Shown: one piece after another, positions 52,484-61,119 of the stretch
How positions within the stretch are numbered: the stretch's first letter is position 1
Layout of the letters: every line of letters begins with the position of its first letter
Assembly: GCA_017302015.1 (NCBI GenBank)
Contig: JAFLEE010000003.1
Coordinates: 62,001-126,000, forward strand
Source of the DNA: Spirochaetota bacterium
GTDB taxonomy: Bacteria; Spirochaetota; UBA12135; COTS27; JAFLEE01
Direction: 5' to 3'
Length of the DNA stretch: 64,000 nt
Notes under the pieces: generated by a model
What the model saw: only the letters and a program-made list of their open reading frames with translations
Databases searched by the model: none
Told to the model about the DNA's origin: nothing
Made by a program: the position numbers and the translations under genes

Positions 52484-54889
52484 GTGAAAGCCGCCGCCCT
52501 CCTCGTGGCCCTCTCCCTCCTGTCGCACCGGGCGATCTACGGGGAGAGCAACGAAGGCCGCCGGTTCACCATCCGCCTGACGGGGGAAAGGAATTGGAAG
52601 GACACCACCCTCACGATCGCGGGGACGGGCTACGTCCTCGTGCCCGACGCCCAGGGGGTCCTGCAGGACCCCCTGAACGAGAACCAGCCCTTCCTCACCC
52701 TCACGAACGGGGAGTACCGCGCCGAGATCATCCGCCCCTCGGGAACGGTCCGGTCCGATTTCCGCGTGGATGGGGGGACGCCCGCCGAGATATCGCTCGC
52801 GGTGTCCTCCGGGAAGGCGGGGCCCGCGGAGCAGCAGCGGCGCATGGAGGCGCTCACCGTTTCGGGCCTGGAGGCGCGAAAGGAATACGCGCGTTCGGTG
52901 ATCACGGCGGAGGATTCCCGCCTCATGCCGGGCTCCGGGGGCGATGTCGTGCGCAGCGTCGTGAACCAGCCGGGGGTCGTGAAGACGACGACCTACGCGT
53001 CGGGCATGTTCATCCGCGGGGGCGAATTGGAGGATCTCCTCTACACATACGACGCCATCCGCGTCGGGAACCCCTTCCATATCGTCGGCGTCCATTCGGC
53101 CTTCCCGCCGCTGTCCATCGAAAGCCTCAATTTCTATTCGGGCGTGCCGCCGCTGCGTTTCGGAACCTCCCTCGCGGCGGTGGAAGTGCTCTCCAAGACG
53201 CGCTACGACAAAAAACAGGTGCGCGCGGACATCGACGTGAACCTCGCGGCGGCGGGATTCTACGTCTCCATCCCCATCGGGCCGAAACTTCAGGTCTCCT
53301 TCGGGGCCCGGCGCACGTACTACGAACTCTACTATTCGGTGCTGAAGAGTTTCCCGACGATCGCCTCCCTGGGCGGGGGCCTCCTCACCACCTTCTCCAC
53401 GATCCCGTTTTTCTACGACCTCAACGCTAAACTCGACTGGAACATCGACGCCGCCAACACCCTCTCGGTGGTCTTCGTGAATTCCATGGACCAGGCGCTT
53501 TTCGATACCTCGCTCTTCCCGCGCACCAACGCCTTCGGGAGCAATTTGACGCTCTCCGGGGAGAAATTGGGGTTCGAAAATTGGTGGAATACGGTCGGGG
53601 TGGTCTGGTCCCACGATACGAAGAATTTCCGCAGTAAACTGACCCTCTCGCGCTACTATAATTCCAATAGCTTCGCCGATTTCGAGCAGGCCATCGGCCT
53701 TCCCACCCTTCCAGGGAGCGTCGACAATTATGCCGTGGCCGAAAACGCCTTTTGGCGCCCCTCCGACAAGGTCGCCCTGGAACTCGGGGCCGAGGCGGCC
53801 TACGAAACCTTCCCGTTCACCCTGCGCTCCTACGTGCCCAATACCCAAGTCGGGCTCCTGGAGAACCTGGCCAATATGAGCGCGGACAGCAACCTGACCC
53901 CCACGCGGCCGGAGCGCGTGCGCGCCAGCGCTTTCGCCGGGGCAGAAATCGCCACGGGTTCCTTTTTATGGAACTTCGGGGCGCGGGCGGGCTGGAACAG
54001 CGCTTCCGGGAGCGTGGATGTGGATCCTCGGGCGGGGATCACCTTCCAACCCAAGGAAGAGACCGCCGTCTACCTGAGGGGCGGGCGCTTCTCCGCCCTC
54101 CCGCTGCTCATCCAGATCGCGCCGGTGTATTCGAACCGGGGCCTGCGCAGCCCCTACACGTGGCAGGCCGTCTTGGGCGGTCAATGGAAGATCGGCCCCG
54201 TGGATTTCAAGGCCGAATCCTATTACATCCGCTTCATGGATCAAATCCTGATCCCGCCCTCGCGGCCCCAGGGTTTCACGAACACGGGGGACGGCACCTC
54301 CTACGGCGCCGAACTCTTCGTGAAGAAGAACCTGACCAAGGAGGGCTTGGTCGGGTGGCTTAGCTACGCCTGGAACAAGTCCGACCGAACCTTCTACGAC
54401 GACTCGAAGAACCTGGTCTGGGGAACCTTCCGCCGGGAGGTCCCCCATAGCGTGAGCCTCATCCTGGCCCAGGGTATTCGCCTGGGCGAAAAGAGCAAGC
54501 TCCTGGTGGGAACGCGCCTGGCCTGGTCCGTCGGAAGGCCCTATACCGGGCAGTCCATCCAGAAGGACGCTTCCGGGCGGCTACTCTTCGTCGAAGATTC
54601 CCTGAAGAGCCAGGAAAGGCTTCCGAACCGGTTCACATGGGACATGAAAATTTCATGGGATTTCAGGATGTTCGGGACCGGCGAAGGGAGCCTCTACCTG
54701 GATTTCTGGAATATGGAGGGCCTCTTCGGCCTCCAAAACGCCACCTATCCTAATTACGACGCGGGCATGGTCAATCCGGCCAACACGCGCCTTTACGACG
54801 CCTCCTTGAAGGCCGGCGACCGGGCTCCCGTCCAATTCATCTATGATCTGCCTCCCATGCCCATCCTCGGCTTCAAACTGACTTTCTAG
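52484..54889 (+). CDS. TonB-dependent outer-membrane receptor
   Basis: The 801-residue protein starts at GTG with a signal peptide (MKAAALLVALSLLSHRAIYG). A carboxypeptidase-like domain (about 25-110) precedes a plug domain with VRSVVNQPGVVKTTTYASGM and FIRGGELEDLLYTYDAIRVG (about 150-180). The rest is a 22-strand-type barrel ending in GFKLTF, with a terminal aromatic. Such receptors import siderophores, vitamin B12 or glycans. No TonB box is obvious and no exbB/exbD/tonB gene is nearby. The ligand is unknown. Confidence 0.88.
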   Translation: MKAAALLVALSLLSHRAIYGESNEGRRFTIRLTGERNWKDTTLTIAGTGYVLVPDAQGVLQDPLNENQPFLTLTNGEYRAEIIRPSGTVRSDFRVDGGTPAEISLAVSSGKAGPAEQQRRMEALTVSGLEARKEYARSVITAEDSRLMPGSGGDVVRSVVNQPGVVKTTTYASGMFIRGGELEDLLYTYDAIRVGNPFHIVGVHSAFPPLSIESLNFYSGVPPLRFGTSLAAVEVLSKTRYDKKQVRADIDVNLAAAGFYVSIPIGPKLQVSFGARRTYYELYYSVLKSFPTIASLGGGLLTTFSTIPFFYDLNAKLDWNIDAANTLSVVFVNSMDQALFDTSLFPRTNAFGSNLTLSGEKLGFENWWNTVGVVWSHDTKNFRSKLTLSRYYNSNSFADFEQAIGLPTLPGSVDNYAVAENAFWRPSDKVALELGAEAAYETFPFTLRSYVPNTQVGLLENLANMSADSNLTPTRPERVRASAFAGAEIATGSFLWNFGARAGWNSASGSVDVDPRAGITFQPKEETAVYLRGGRFSALPLLIQIAPVYSNRGLRSPYTWQAVLGGQWKIGPVDFKAESYYIRFMDQILIPPSRPQGFTNTGDGTSYGAELFVKKNLTKEGLVGWLSYAWNKSDRTFYDDSKNLVWGTFRREVPHSVSLILAQGIRLGEKSKLLVGTRLAWSVGRPYTGQSIQKDASGRLLFVEDSLKSQERLPNRFTWDMKISWDFRMFGTGEGSLYLDFWNMEGLFGLQNATYPNYDAGMVNPANTRLYDASLKAGDRAPVQFIYDLPPMPILGFKLTF

Positions 54890-55070
54890 GGGATTGGGGC
54901 GTGTCCCCGATAAAATCTGGGGTCCATCTTGGAGGGGCGGGTTTCGACGCTTTTTTTTAGGGGCAACCCATAAAAATCGGGATTCCTTGTCGAAACGCAG
55001 GCCCTCAAGGATCCTAAATCAATAATTAGAAAAACTCTAATCGGATAAGGGGCAAGTCGCGATTTTTAGA

Positions 55071-55084
55071 GGCCAAATTTGGCC
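55071..55084. promoter_or_regulatory. Perfect palindrome upstream of flaB
   Basis: GGCCAAATTTGGCC is an exact 14-bp palindrome about 120 bases upstream of the likely flagellin promoter. It has no T-run after it, so an operator is more likely than a terminator. Confidence 0.5.
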
Positions 55085-55185
55085 TTCGGGATTTTCTCTG
55101 TTCTCCGGCAGTCCGCATAGAAAAAGGGGGATAAACCTTAGCCCGGAACCCAAAAAAAAGAGCTAAAGGTTTTCGGGGGGGTCTT

Positions 55186-55213
55186 TAAGATTTAAGGCCG
55201 CCGCGGACGATAT
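55186..55213 (+). promoter_or_regulatory. Sigma-28-like promoter of flaB
   Basis: TAAG, a 16-base gap, and GACGATAT compare with the FliA consensus TAAA-N15-GCCGATAA at 9 of 12 positions. It lies 103 bases before the flaB ATG. Confidence 0.4.
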
Positions 55214-55315
55214 AGAAAGGTCTGGATGCGACCGCACCAGGCCGCGGCGAAGGGCACGGGTTGGCTCCCGCCGTGAATTCCCAGGAAGGACCCGAGACCA
55301 TCAAGGAGGATCACC

Positions 55316-56179
55316 ATGGTCATCAACCATAACTTGTCCGCCATCAACGCCACGCGCGTGATGAACGGCAAGGCAGACGAAGTCGACAATAGCATGCGCA
55401 AGCTCGCTTCGGGCATGCGGATCAACCGGGCGGGCGACGACGCCTCCGGCTTGGCCGTATCCGAGAAGATGCGCGCGCAGATCCGGGGTCTCACCCGGGC
55501 CGAGATGAACGCCCAAGACGGCATCTCGTTCATCCAGACCACGGAAGGCTACCTCCAGGAGACCACCAACGTCCTGCACCGCATCCGCGAGTTGTCCATC
55601 CAATCGGCCAACGGCATCTACACCGCGGAAGACCGCATGCAGATCCAGGTCGAGGTCAGCCAGCTCGTGGCCGAAGTCGACCGCATCGCCAGCCACGCCC
55701 AATTCAACGGGCTCAACATGCTCACCGGCCGTTTCGCCACCGGCGCCGCCGGCGGCACCCCGACGGCCTCCATGTGGTTCCACGTGGGCGCCAACATGGA
55801 CCAGCGCATGCTGGCGTTCGTCGGCACGATGACGGGCAAGGGCCTCGGCGTGCGCAACATCTCGAGCAACGAGATCCTCACGATCTCCACGCCCGAGCTG
55901 GCCAACCGCGCCCTGGGCCGCATCGACAACGCCCTCAAGAAGGTGAACAAGCAGCGCGCCGACCTCGGGGCCTACCAGAACCGCCTCGAGAGCGTCATCC
56001 GCAGCGTGTCCATCGGCGCCGAAAACCTGCAGGCCAGCGAAAGCCGCATCCGCGACACCAACATGGCCAAGACCATGTCCGAATTGGTGAAGGACCAGAT
56101 CCTCACCCAGGCGGGCCTCTCCATGGCCGCCCAGGCGAACACCAAATCCCAGGGCGTCATGCGGCTCCTCGGCCAGTAA
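55316..56179 (+). CDS. flaB: Flagellin FlaB (periplasmic flagellar core protein)
   Basis: The 287-residue protein starts [20 protein letters not shown] and continues with [20 protein letters not shown] and [20 protein letters not shown], which are FlaB hallmarks. The N- and C-terminal helices for filament polymerisation are intact, and the variable middle is short, as in spirochaetes ([20 protein letters not shown]). The filament lies in the periplasm, so FlaB is exported by the flagellar type III system without a signal peptide. A very strong ribosome-binding site AAGGAGGATCACC precedes the ATG. A strong terminator follows. Confidence 0.97.
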   Translation: MVINHNLSAINATRVMNGKADEVDNSMRKLASGMRINRAGDDASGLAVSEKMRAQIRGLTRAEMNAQDGISFIQTTEGYLQETTNVLHRIRELSIQSANGIYTAEDRMQIQVEVSQLVAEVDRIASHAQFNGLNMLTGRFATGAAGGTPTASMWFHVGANMDQRMLAFVGTMTGKGLGVRNISSNEILTISTPELANRALGRIDNALKKVNKQRADLGAYQNRLESVIRSVSIGAENLQASESRIRDTNMAKTMSELVKDQILTQAGLSMAAQANTKSQGVMRLLGQ

Positions 56180-56202
56180 GATTCCGAAACGGTACCCCGA
56201 AA

Positions 56203-56235
56203 GAAACCCGGCCGCGAGGCCGGGTTTCTTGTTTT
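56203..56235. terminator. Terminator after flaB
   Basis: GAAACCCGGCC, GCGA, GGCCGGGTTTC form a perfect 11-bp stem followed by TTGTTTT. It also faces the convergent gene at 56253-56966. Confidence 0.92.
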
Positions 56236-56252
56236 AAGGGCGGGACCAGAAC

Positions 56253-56966
56253 TCAGGTTTCCGCGGGCACGTAGCCGGTCTCGCGCAGGGCGGCCTCGAG
56301 GGCCTTCTTCCAGCCGTCGCCCCCGGTAAGCCGGATGGGTTGGGCGAAGGATTCGGGGCTCGACAGGTCGCTGGCGTGGAGCAGGGTAACCTGCTTCATC
56401 CCCAGGCGGCCGAGCAGGAAGCCCGTCTCGAGGGCGGTGCGGGAATCGTCCTCCCAGACGACGATGGTATGCCCGATGCGCTTCCAATTGACCATGTGCT
56501 CGAGGGGCACTTGGCGGTAATTGGTGTGCTCGCGGATTTGGAGCACCTGGGCGTTCCATGGCTCGAGGAAGGCGGCCAGGGCCTTGCGCAGGGCGTGCCC
56601 GCTCTCGCAGAGCACCGCGATCTCGGGGAGCATGGTCTTGGGTTTCGCGGCGGCGGGTTCGGGCTCCGACTCGTCGTCTTCATCCCCCGCCTCCTCGACG
56701 GCGGAACGGAGGATGACGGCGAGGCTATCGAGGCCCTTGCGGAACGCGTCAGCGTTCCCGGTTTTGGCCGCCTGTTCGCTGGTGAGGTCGAGGCCCTTGG
56801 CGAGGCGCTCGAACACACGCACCTGGCCGGAATCGGCGCCGAAGGATTTCCCGAGGAGCAGCGCGGTATCGGTGCGCCACACTTGCCAGGCCTTCGGGTC
56901 GACGGCGTTTTGGCGCAATTTTGCCAGGTCATCGATGAGCCGCTTCAGCAGAATCGTTTCACTCAT
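56253..56966 (-). CDS. Protein with C-terminal TIR-like nucleotide-binding domain
   Basis: The ATG at 56964-56966 gives 237 residues. The N-terminal part (1-90) is helical. An acidic linker (about 91-110, EEAGDEDDESEPEP) leads to a domain (about 113-225) that resembles the CAP12/PF10137 TIR-like nucleotide-binding fold: EIAVLCESGHALRKALAAFL, a VPLEHMVNWKRIGHTIVVWE region, then LETGFLLGRLG with Glu180 at the position of the catalytic Glu in the FELGFFIGxLGR motif. The first motif is degenerate (no H-G-x-D). PF10137 proteins act as NADases or nucleotide-binding effectors; whether this one is active is unknown. A promoter lies so close that the mRNA should be leaderless. Confidence 0.65.
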   Translation of the reverse strand: MSETILLKRLIDDLAKLRQNAVDPKAWQVWRTDTALLLGKSFGADSGQVRVFERLAKGLDLTSEQAAKTGNADAFRKGLDSLAVILRSAVEEAGDEDDESEPEPAAAKPKTMLPEIAVLCESGHALRKALAAFLEPWNAQVLQIREHTNYRQVPLEHMVNWKRIGHTIVVWEDDSRTALETGFLLGRLGMKQVTLLHASDLSSPESFAQPIRLTGGDGWKKALEAALRETGYVPAET

Positions 56967-56973
56967 GGAGACA

Positions 56974-57002
56974 ATTATACGGAGGAATGTAGGCCTTGTC
57001 AC
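56974..57002 (-). promoter_or_regulatory. Promoter of the TIR-like gene
   Basis: GTGACA (56997-57002), 17-base spacer and TATAAT (56974-56979). The -10 ends 7 bases before the ATG, so the transcript should start at the start codon. Confidence 0.65.
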
Positions 57003-57035
57003 GGGCGGACAAGCGTCCTTGCGCCTCTTCCCGCC

Positions 57036-59258
57036 CTAAGCGTTGGTCGAGGGTTGAAAGGCTTCGGTCGGGGTTGGCGGTCCGAAAGGAAGTTTCCAGG
57101 AGGATTCCCAATCCGGGTGGCCTTCGACCTGAAGGGATAAGAGGAGATTGTCAACGTCTATTGCGGGGAGTAGGCATTGGAGGCGCGGTCCTTGGGTGTT
57201 CATCGAGGGTTCCGCGGACTTGAAGGACCATTCGAGCCGCGCGCATTCGAGGTCCCCCAGGGTCAAAGTGGCGATCATGCGACCCGACCCCGTCGCTCGG
57301 GGCGAATCCGAAAGCAGCCATAATTCGGGATCGAAGACCTCGCCGGGGGACCAGCGGTATTTTCGGATCCGGGCGCTGGCGAGAATCGGCCGCAGCGCCT
57401 GGGCGACGGCCTGTAGGCTGGCCTTGGGTTTGCAGGGCCAATTCACCAGGGAACAATTGGCCGCCGTGGGCCAGGGTTCGTTGAAGCACCACGCCAAGGC
57501 CATGGAGGCCAGGGGTTTCTGGCGGCGTGCCTCCTCGAAAAGCCCGCGCATCCCGTCGGCGGCCATGCGCTGCCCCTTTTCCACCAATTCGGGGAGCGAC
57601 GCGCAGGCGCCCCAATAATGGGCGATATCGGGGAGGTAGAGGTGGCTGTCCTGTTCCCAGGCCTTGAAGGCATGGTGGGTTTGCCAGGGCGTACCGGGGT
57701 TGGGGGGGAAGCGGAAGGGCTCGGGAAGGAAGGCGTCGAGAACATCGAGGTTTGAGATGGAGCCGATGCCGAACTCGCTATAGGCGGTGCAGGAACTGCG
57801 CTGGAAGATGGCCCAGCATTCTTCGCGGGTTTGTCCGTCGCGGAATCGGTAGTGCCCATGTCCCATCCCCGTCAGAGGAGCGGTGGCCAGGAAGGGCCGC
57901 TGTCGATCGAACTCGAAGGTATTCCGGTTGAGGAGGCGCAAGGCATGGGATTGGTCGTCCATCCCGGACCAACGATTGAAGAGTTCGTTGCCGCCCCCCC
58001 ACCAGGCGAGGCAGGCGTGGGGCTTGAGGCGCCTAATGAGATGGCGGGAATCGTGGTCGAGGGCGTCGAGATAGGCCTGGTCGTCGGGGTAGCGGTTGCA
58101 GGCGAGGGGAAACTCCTGCCAGACCAGGATGCCCCGCTCATCGCACCGGTCGTAGAACGCGTCGTGGGGGGCTTGGGAGCCGCCCCACATGCGAAGGAGG
58201 TTGAAATGGCAATCGGCGGCGAGGTCGACCTGCTCGCGGTAGCGCTGGGCGCCTAAGCTTCCGGGGAAGACGTCGGGAAGCACCCAATTGGCGCCTTTGG
58301 CGAAGATCCGTTTCCCGTTGATTTCCACGGTCATCGGCGCGGCGCTGCGGGATTTCGGAAAGCGAGAAGGCTCATTCCAGGAACCCTCCCCCATGACAAG
58401 GCGCAGGCGTCGAAACCCGATGCGTCCCTGGGCGCGGTCGAGGATTTCCCCCGAATCTCCCAGGATCTCGAAGGTCCATGTATAGAGCACGGGCTCGCCC
58501 AGGCCGTTGGGCCACCAGAGCCGGGGTTTTTTGAGGCCGAAGGATATGCGGTCGTGCTCGGGGAGGTCTTTCTTCCGTTCGAAGATGGCCTTCCCATCGG
58601 GATCGAAGAGGAGGAATCGGACCAGGCCGGCCTCCACTTGCTCGAAGGTGAACTCGACCGCGGCGGCCTCGAAGGAATCGGAGAGGATCAGGTCGATATC
58701 GGTGGAGAGGAGGTGGCGAACGGGGCGACTCTCGAGGGTGGCCGCCCCCCAGAGTCCGAGGGGGATGAGGCGGGGATGGAAATCCCAGCCGTAGGAGACC
58801 GCGGGTTTGACCGAGCGGTCGGCCTGGCTTCGGTCTTCGGGTTGGGGCCGGGATTTCGGGGCCGGGAAAACGACGATCTCAAGGAGGGACCCCGCCTTGC
58901 ACCGGCCGTCGAGGGGGATCTCGGCCTTGACGTTGGCCCCTTCATGGGCGTGGATACGGGCCCCATCGATGCGGACCTCGCAGGCGTAATCCACCCCCTC
59001 CAAAACCAGGAAGAGGCTCCCCTCGCTCGGGAGGGGTTCGGGAAGGAAGGCCCGGTAGGTCCAATAGCGGTCTTCCATCCACCGGTAATCCTTGAAATGA
59101 TCGGCATACCACCAGGGGCCCCACTCTTTCGCCCGGGCCCAATCGAGTTGGACCGCTCCGGGGACCGTCGCCGGGACGAACTCAGGGGGCGGCTCGCTCG
59201 GTGAGGGCGCATGCCCGACCGTAAAGGAGAGGGGGATGCTTTGGCGTGGGTTTCCCAT
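57036..59258 (-). CDS. Beta-mannosidase-like glycoside hydrolase, family 2
   Basis: The 740-residue protein has a GH2 sugar-binding domain (about 15-185, YWTYRAFLPEPLPSEG, LEGVDYACEVRIDGARIHAH), an immunoglobulin-like domain, and a TIM barrel. The acid/base Glu is in CLAWWGGGNELFNRW, and the nucleophile Glu lies in TAYSEFGIGS. KGANWVLPDVFPGSLG and NLLRMWGGSQAPHDAF are typical for beta-mannosidases. It would release beta-linked mannose in the cytosol (no signal peptide). It pairs in substrate with the GH38 alpha-mannosidase at 4320-7376, though about 50 kb apart. A CACAAT box ends 6 bases before the ATG, suggesting a leaderless start. Confidence 0.93.
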   Translation of the reverse strand: MGNPRQSIPLSFTVGHAPSPSEPPPEFVPATVPGAVQLDWARAKEWGPWWYADHFKDYRWMEDRYWTYRAFLPEPLPSEGSLFLVLEGVDYACEVRIDGARIHAHEGANVKAEIPLDGRCKAGSLLEIVVFPAPKSRPQPEDRSQADRSVKPAVSYGWDFHPRLIPLGLWGAATLESRPVRHLLSTDIDLILSDSFEAAAVEFTFEQVEAGLVRFLLFDPDGKAIFERKKDLPEHDRISFGLKKPRLWWPNGLGEPVLYTWTFEILGDSGEILDRAQGRIGFRRLRLVMGEGSWNEPSRFPKSRSAAPMTVEINGKRIFAKGANWVLPDVFPGSLGAQRYREQVDLAADCHFNLLRMWGGSQAPHDAFYDRCDERGILVWQEFPLACNRYPDDQAYLDALDHDSRHLIRRLKPHACLAWWGGGNELFNRWSGMDDQSHALRLLNRNTFEFDRQRPFLATAPLTGMGHGHYRFRDGQTREECWAIFQRSSCTAYSEFGIGSISNLDVLDAFLPEPFRFPPNPGTPWQTHHAFKAWEQDSHLYLPDIAHYWGACASLPELVEKGQRMAADGMRGLFEEARRQKPLASMALAWCFNEPWPTAANCSLVNWPCKPKASLQAVAQALRPILASARIRKYRWSPGEVFDPELWLLSDSPRATGSGRMIATLTLGDLECARLEWSFKSAEPSMNTQGPRLQCLLPAIDVDNLLLSLQVEGHPDWESSWKLPFGPPTPTEAFQPSTNA

Positions 59259-59264
59259 GGGGGG

Positions 59265-59270
59265 ATTGTG
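59265..59270 (-). promoter_or_regulatory. -10 box of the GH2 gene
   Basis: CACAAT preceded by TGG on the minus strand, six bases before the ATG at 59258. Confidence 0.4.
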
Positions 59271-59327
59271 CCATTTTGCCCGCCCGATCGCCCAGAGTCC
59301 GGGTGGGCACGATCCGAATGGGGAAAA

Positions 59328-59531
59328 TCAGGATGCGCGCGCCACTGTGCCCGACTTGATGGACTGGAATTGAACCCCGCCATCTCCCGCCCAGGGCCGG
59401 CGATGATCGAAGCCGTCGAAAAGAATTCGGCCGGGGATGCCCCGGGGGAAGGCGAGGCAGACGGGCACGCCTTCTTCGACGCTAAAGAGCCGGCAATGCC
59501 TGCAGAGGGGTTCGGCGAGATCGGTCTTCAT
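59328..59531 (-). CDS. Small protein with CxxC zinc-type motif
   Basis: The 67-residue protein starts MKTDLAEPLCRHCRLFSVEE (ATG at 59529-59531). It has CRHC and a later CLAFPRGIPGRILFDGFDHR, and GDGGVQFQ near the end. The pattern C-x2-C, C-x-A-F-P-x-G-I-P, then H-x4-P-x-x-G-D-x-G-x-x-F recalls a widespread family of small uncharacterised zinc-type proteins. An 11-base-shorter upstream start is possible but has no family support. The function is unknown. It follows the SpoU gene on the same strand after 111 bases. Confidence 0.7.
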   Translation of the reverse strand: MKTDLAEPLCRHCRLFSVEEGVPVCLAFPRGIPGRILFDGFDHRRPWAGDGGVQFQSIKSGTVARAS

Positions 59532-59642
59532 GGTTTGCCGCTGGCGCACCCCCAATGATCCACCGCCCCGGGGACAAAAATTGTCCGGCGCCGCAGAAAA
59601 TTTTAAGGGAGGGAGTGGGAGTCGCTCGCCGATAGACGGGAT
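59532..59642. promoter_or_regulatory. Short intergenic stretch with palindrome
   Basis: GGACAAAAATTGTCC (59571-59585) is a near-perfect palindrome. TAAAAT nearby on the minus strand (CTCCCTTAAAATTTTC) may be the -10 of the small Cys protein gene. Confidence 0.35.
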
Positions 59643-60437
59643 CTACTCGGTAAGCGAATAGAAAAGGACCGTGGCCGCGCAGGCCGCGTTCAAGGAGTCG
59701 ACCGCCCCGCGCATGGGGATCTTCACTTTTTCGTGGGGAAGCTCGTACCAGGCCGTGTCGAAACTTTTCTTCTCCCCGCCGATCACCATGCAAAACGGCT
59801 TCCCCGGCTCGCGCCGCAATTGGGAACTCGGCGGGCCCTTCGCGTCGCCCAGGAGTACCCGAAATTGGTTTTCCTGGAGGTAGGCGGACAGCGTCTGGAA
59901 ATCGGTCTCCCAGATGGGCACGGAAAAGCAGGCGCCGAGGCTGGAATGGACCAGTTTGGGATGGGTGAGGCGCACCTTCCGATTGATGAAGACCACCGCG
60001 TCGAGCCCGGCGCCGTCGGCGGAGCGCAGGATAGTCCCCGCATTCCCGGGGATCTCCAGGCCATCCAGCACGGCCATCCGCTTGGGGACGGTGGCGGGGG
60101 GCCAGGCGCGCACGGGGAACAGGGCCAGAGCCGCAACGCCGTCGGGTTCGTCGCGGTCGGAGAGTTTCTGGAACACCCGGGCGGAGACCTCGAAGAGGTC
60201 GACGGGGGTGTCCCGGAGATCTTCGATGAGCTTCCTCGTCTCGGGGGTCGCGGCGAGTTCGGGGGAGTAGAAAAACTCGGTCAGGGGCACTCCGAGGTGC
60301 CGGGCGGTGGTGATCTCGAAGAGGCCCTCGAGGGTGATCTTGCGGTCGGGGTTCCCCCTGCGGTTCTCCTTGACGTTCAGGTAATGTTCGATGGAGGGAT
60401 GGTGGCCGCCGGCGAGGGTGGCGCGTTTTTCAATCAA
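59643..60437 (-). CDS. SpoU/TrmH-family RNA methyltransferase
   Basis: The 264-residue protein starts at a TTG inside the lolD stop region (8-base overlap). It carries the SPOUT motifs 1-3: LDGLEIPGNAGTILRSADGA (motif 1), FCMVIGGEKKSFDT (motif 2) and VKIPMRGAVDSLNAACAATV (motif 3). Its knotted SAM-binding fold methylates 2'-OH of ribose in tRNA or rRNA. The N-terminal part (about 1-105) is a substrate-binding domain. The exact target cannot be told from sequence. Confidence 0.9.
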   Translation of the reverse strand: MIEKRATLAGGHHPSIEHYLNVKENRRGNPDRKITLEGLFEITTARHLGVPLTEFFYSPELAATPETRKLIEDLRDTPVDLFEVSARVFQKLSDRDEPDGVAALALFPVRAWPPATVPKRMAVLDGLEIPGNAGTILRSADGAGLDAVVFINRKVRLTHPKLVHSSLGACFSVPIWETDFQTLSAYLQENQFRVLLGDAKGPPSSQLRREPGKPFCMVIGGEKKSFDTAWYELPHEKVKIPMRGAVDSLNAACAATVLFYSLTE

Positions 60438-61119
60438 GGTGGATCTTTCCGCCGGCGAGGTGCCAGCGTTCGTCGCACCGTTCGGCCAGGGCCTTGGCGT
60501 GGGTCACCATGGCCACCGCCGTCTGGCGCCGGCCGCAGAGATCGCGCAGGAGTTCGACGATCTTCATGCTGTTCACCTCGTCGAGGTTGCCGGTGGGCTC
60601 GTCGGCGAGCACCACCGTGGGTTCGGTGATGAGCGCCCGGGCGATGGCCACGCGCTGCATCTCGCCCCCGGAGAGTTCCCCGATGCGGTGGTGGCGGCGT
60701 TCCCAGACGCCGGTCTCGCGCAGAAGCTGCTCCGCCCGCGCCGAGGCCTCGCGGGCGTCGTGGTGGTAGATGCTCCAGGGGATGCTCACGTTCTCGAGGG
60801 CGGTGAACTCCACGAGGAGATTGTGGTGCTGGAAGATGTAGCCGATATGGCGGTTTCGGATGACGGCCAGCGGCCCCTCTCCGAGGGCGATGATGTTCTC
60901 TCCCGCGACGGTGACCGAGCCCTGCGTGGGCCAATCGAGCCCTCCGAGGATGTGGAGCAGGGTGGATTTCCCGCTGCCGCTGGCGCCCATGATGGAGACG
61001 AAGCGCCCGCGGGGGAGGGCCAAATCGATGCCGTCGAGGACGCGCAGGGGCTTATGGCTCGAGAGGTAGTCCTTGACGATGCCCTTCCCCTCGAGGGCGA
61101 TGGGGGCGGGATCACTCAT
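60430..61119 (-). CDS. lolD: Lipoprotein-releasing system ATP-binding protein LolD
   Basis: The 229-residue ATPase has Walker A SIMGASGSGKSTLLHILGGL, Q-loop IGYIFQHHNLLVEF, signature LSGGEMQRVAIARAL and Walker B VVLADEPTGNLDEV. LolD and its membrane partner extract lipoproteins from the inner membrane for transfer to LolA and the outer membrane. It overlaps the lolC/E gene by 8 bases and the SpoU gene by 8, so all three are translationally coupled. It fits a cell with many lipoproteins like those at 42553-46825. Confidence 0.92.
   Translation of the reverse strand: MSDPAPIALEGKGIVKDYLSSHKPLRVLDGIDLALPRGRFVSIMGASGSGKSTLLHILGGLDWPTQGSVTVAGENIIALGEGPLAVIRNRHIGYIFQHHNLLVEFTALENVSIPWSIYHHDAREASARAEQLLRETGVWERRHHRIGELSGGEMQRVAIARALITEPTVVLADEPTGNLDEVNSMKIVELLRDLCGRRQTAVAMVTHAKALAERCDERWHLAGGKIHLD

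Larger units (their letters stand above)
54890..55315. promoter_or_regulatory. Long AT-rich region upstream of flaB
   Basis: This 426-bp interval holds no gene I can support. Features: an inverted pair GTTTCGAC (54941-54948) and GTCGAAAC (54989-54996); a perfect 14-bp palindrome GGCCAAATTTGGCC at 55071-55084; and a sigma-28-like element at 55186-55213. It probably contains the flagellin control region and the end of the receptor transcript. Confidence 0.5.
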
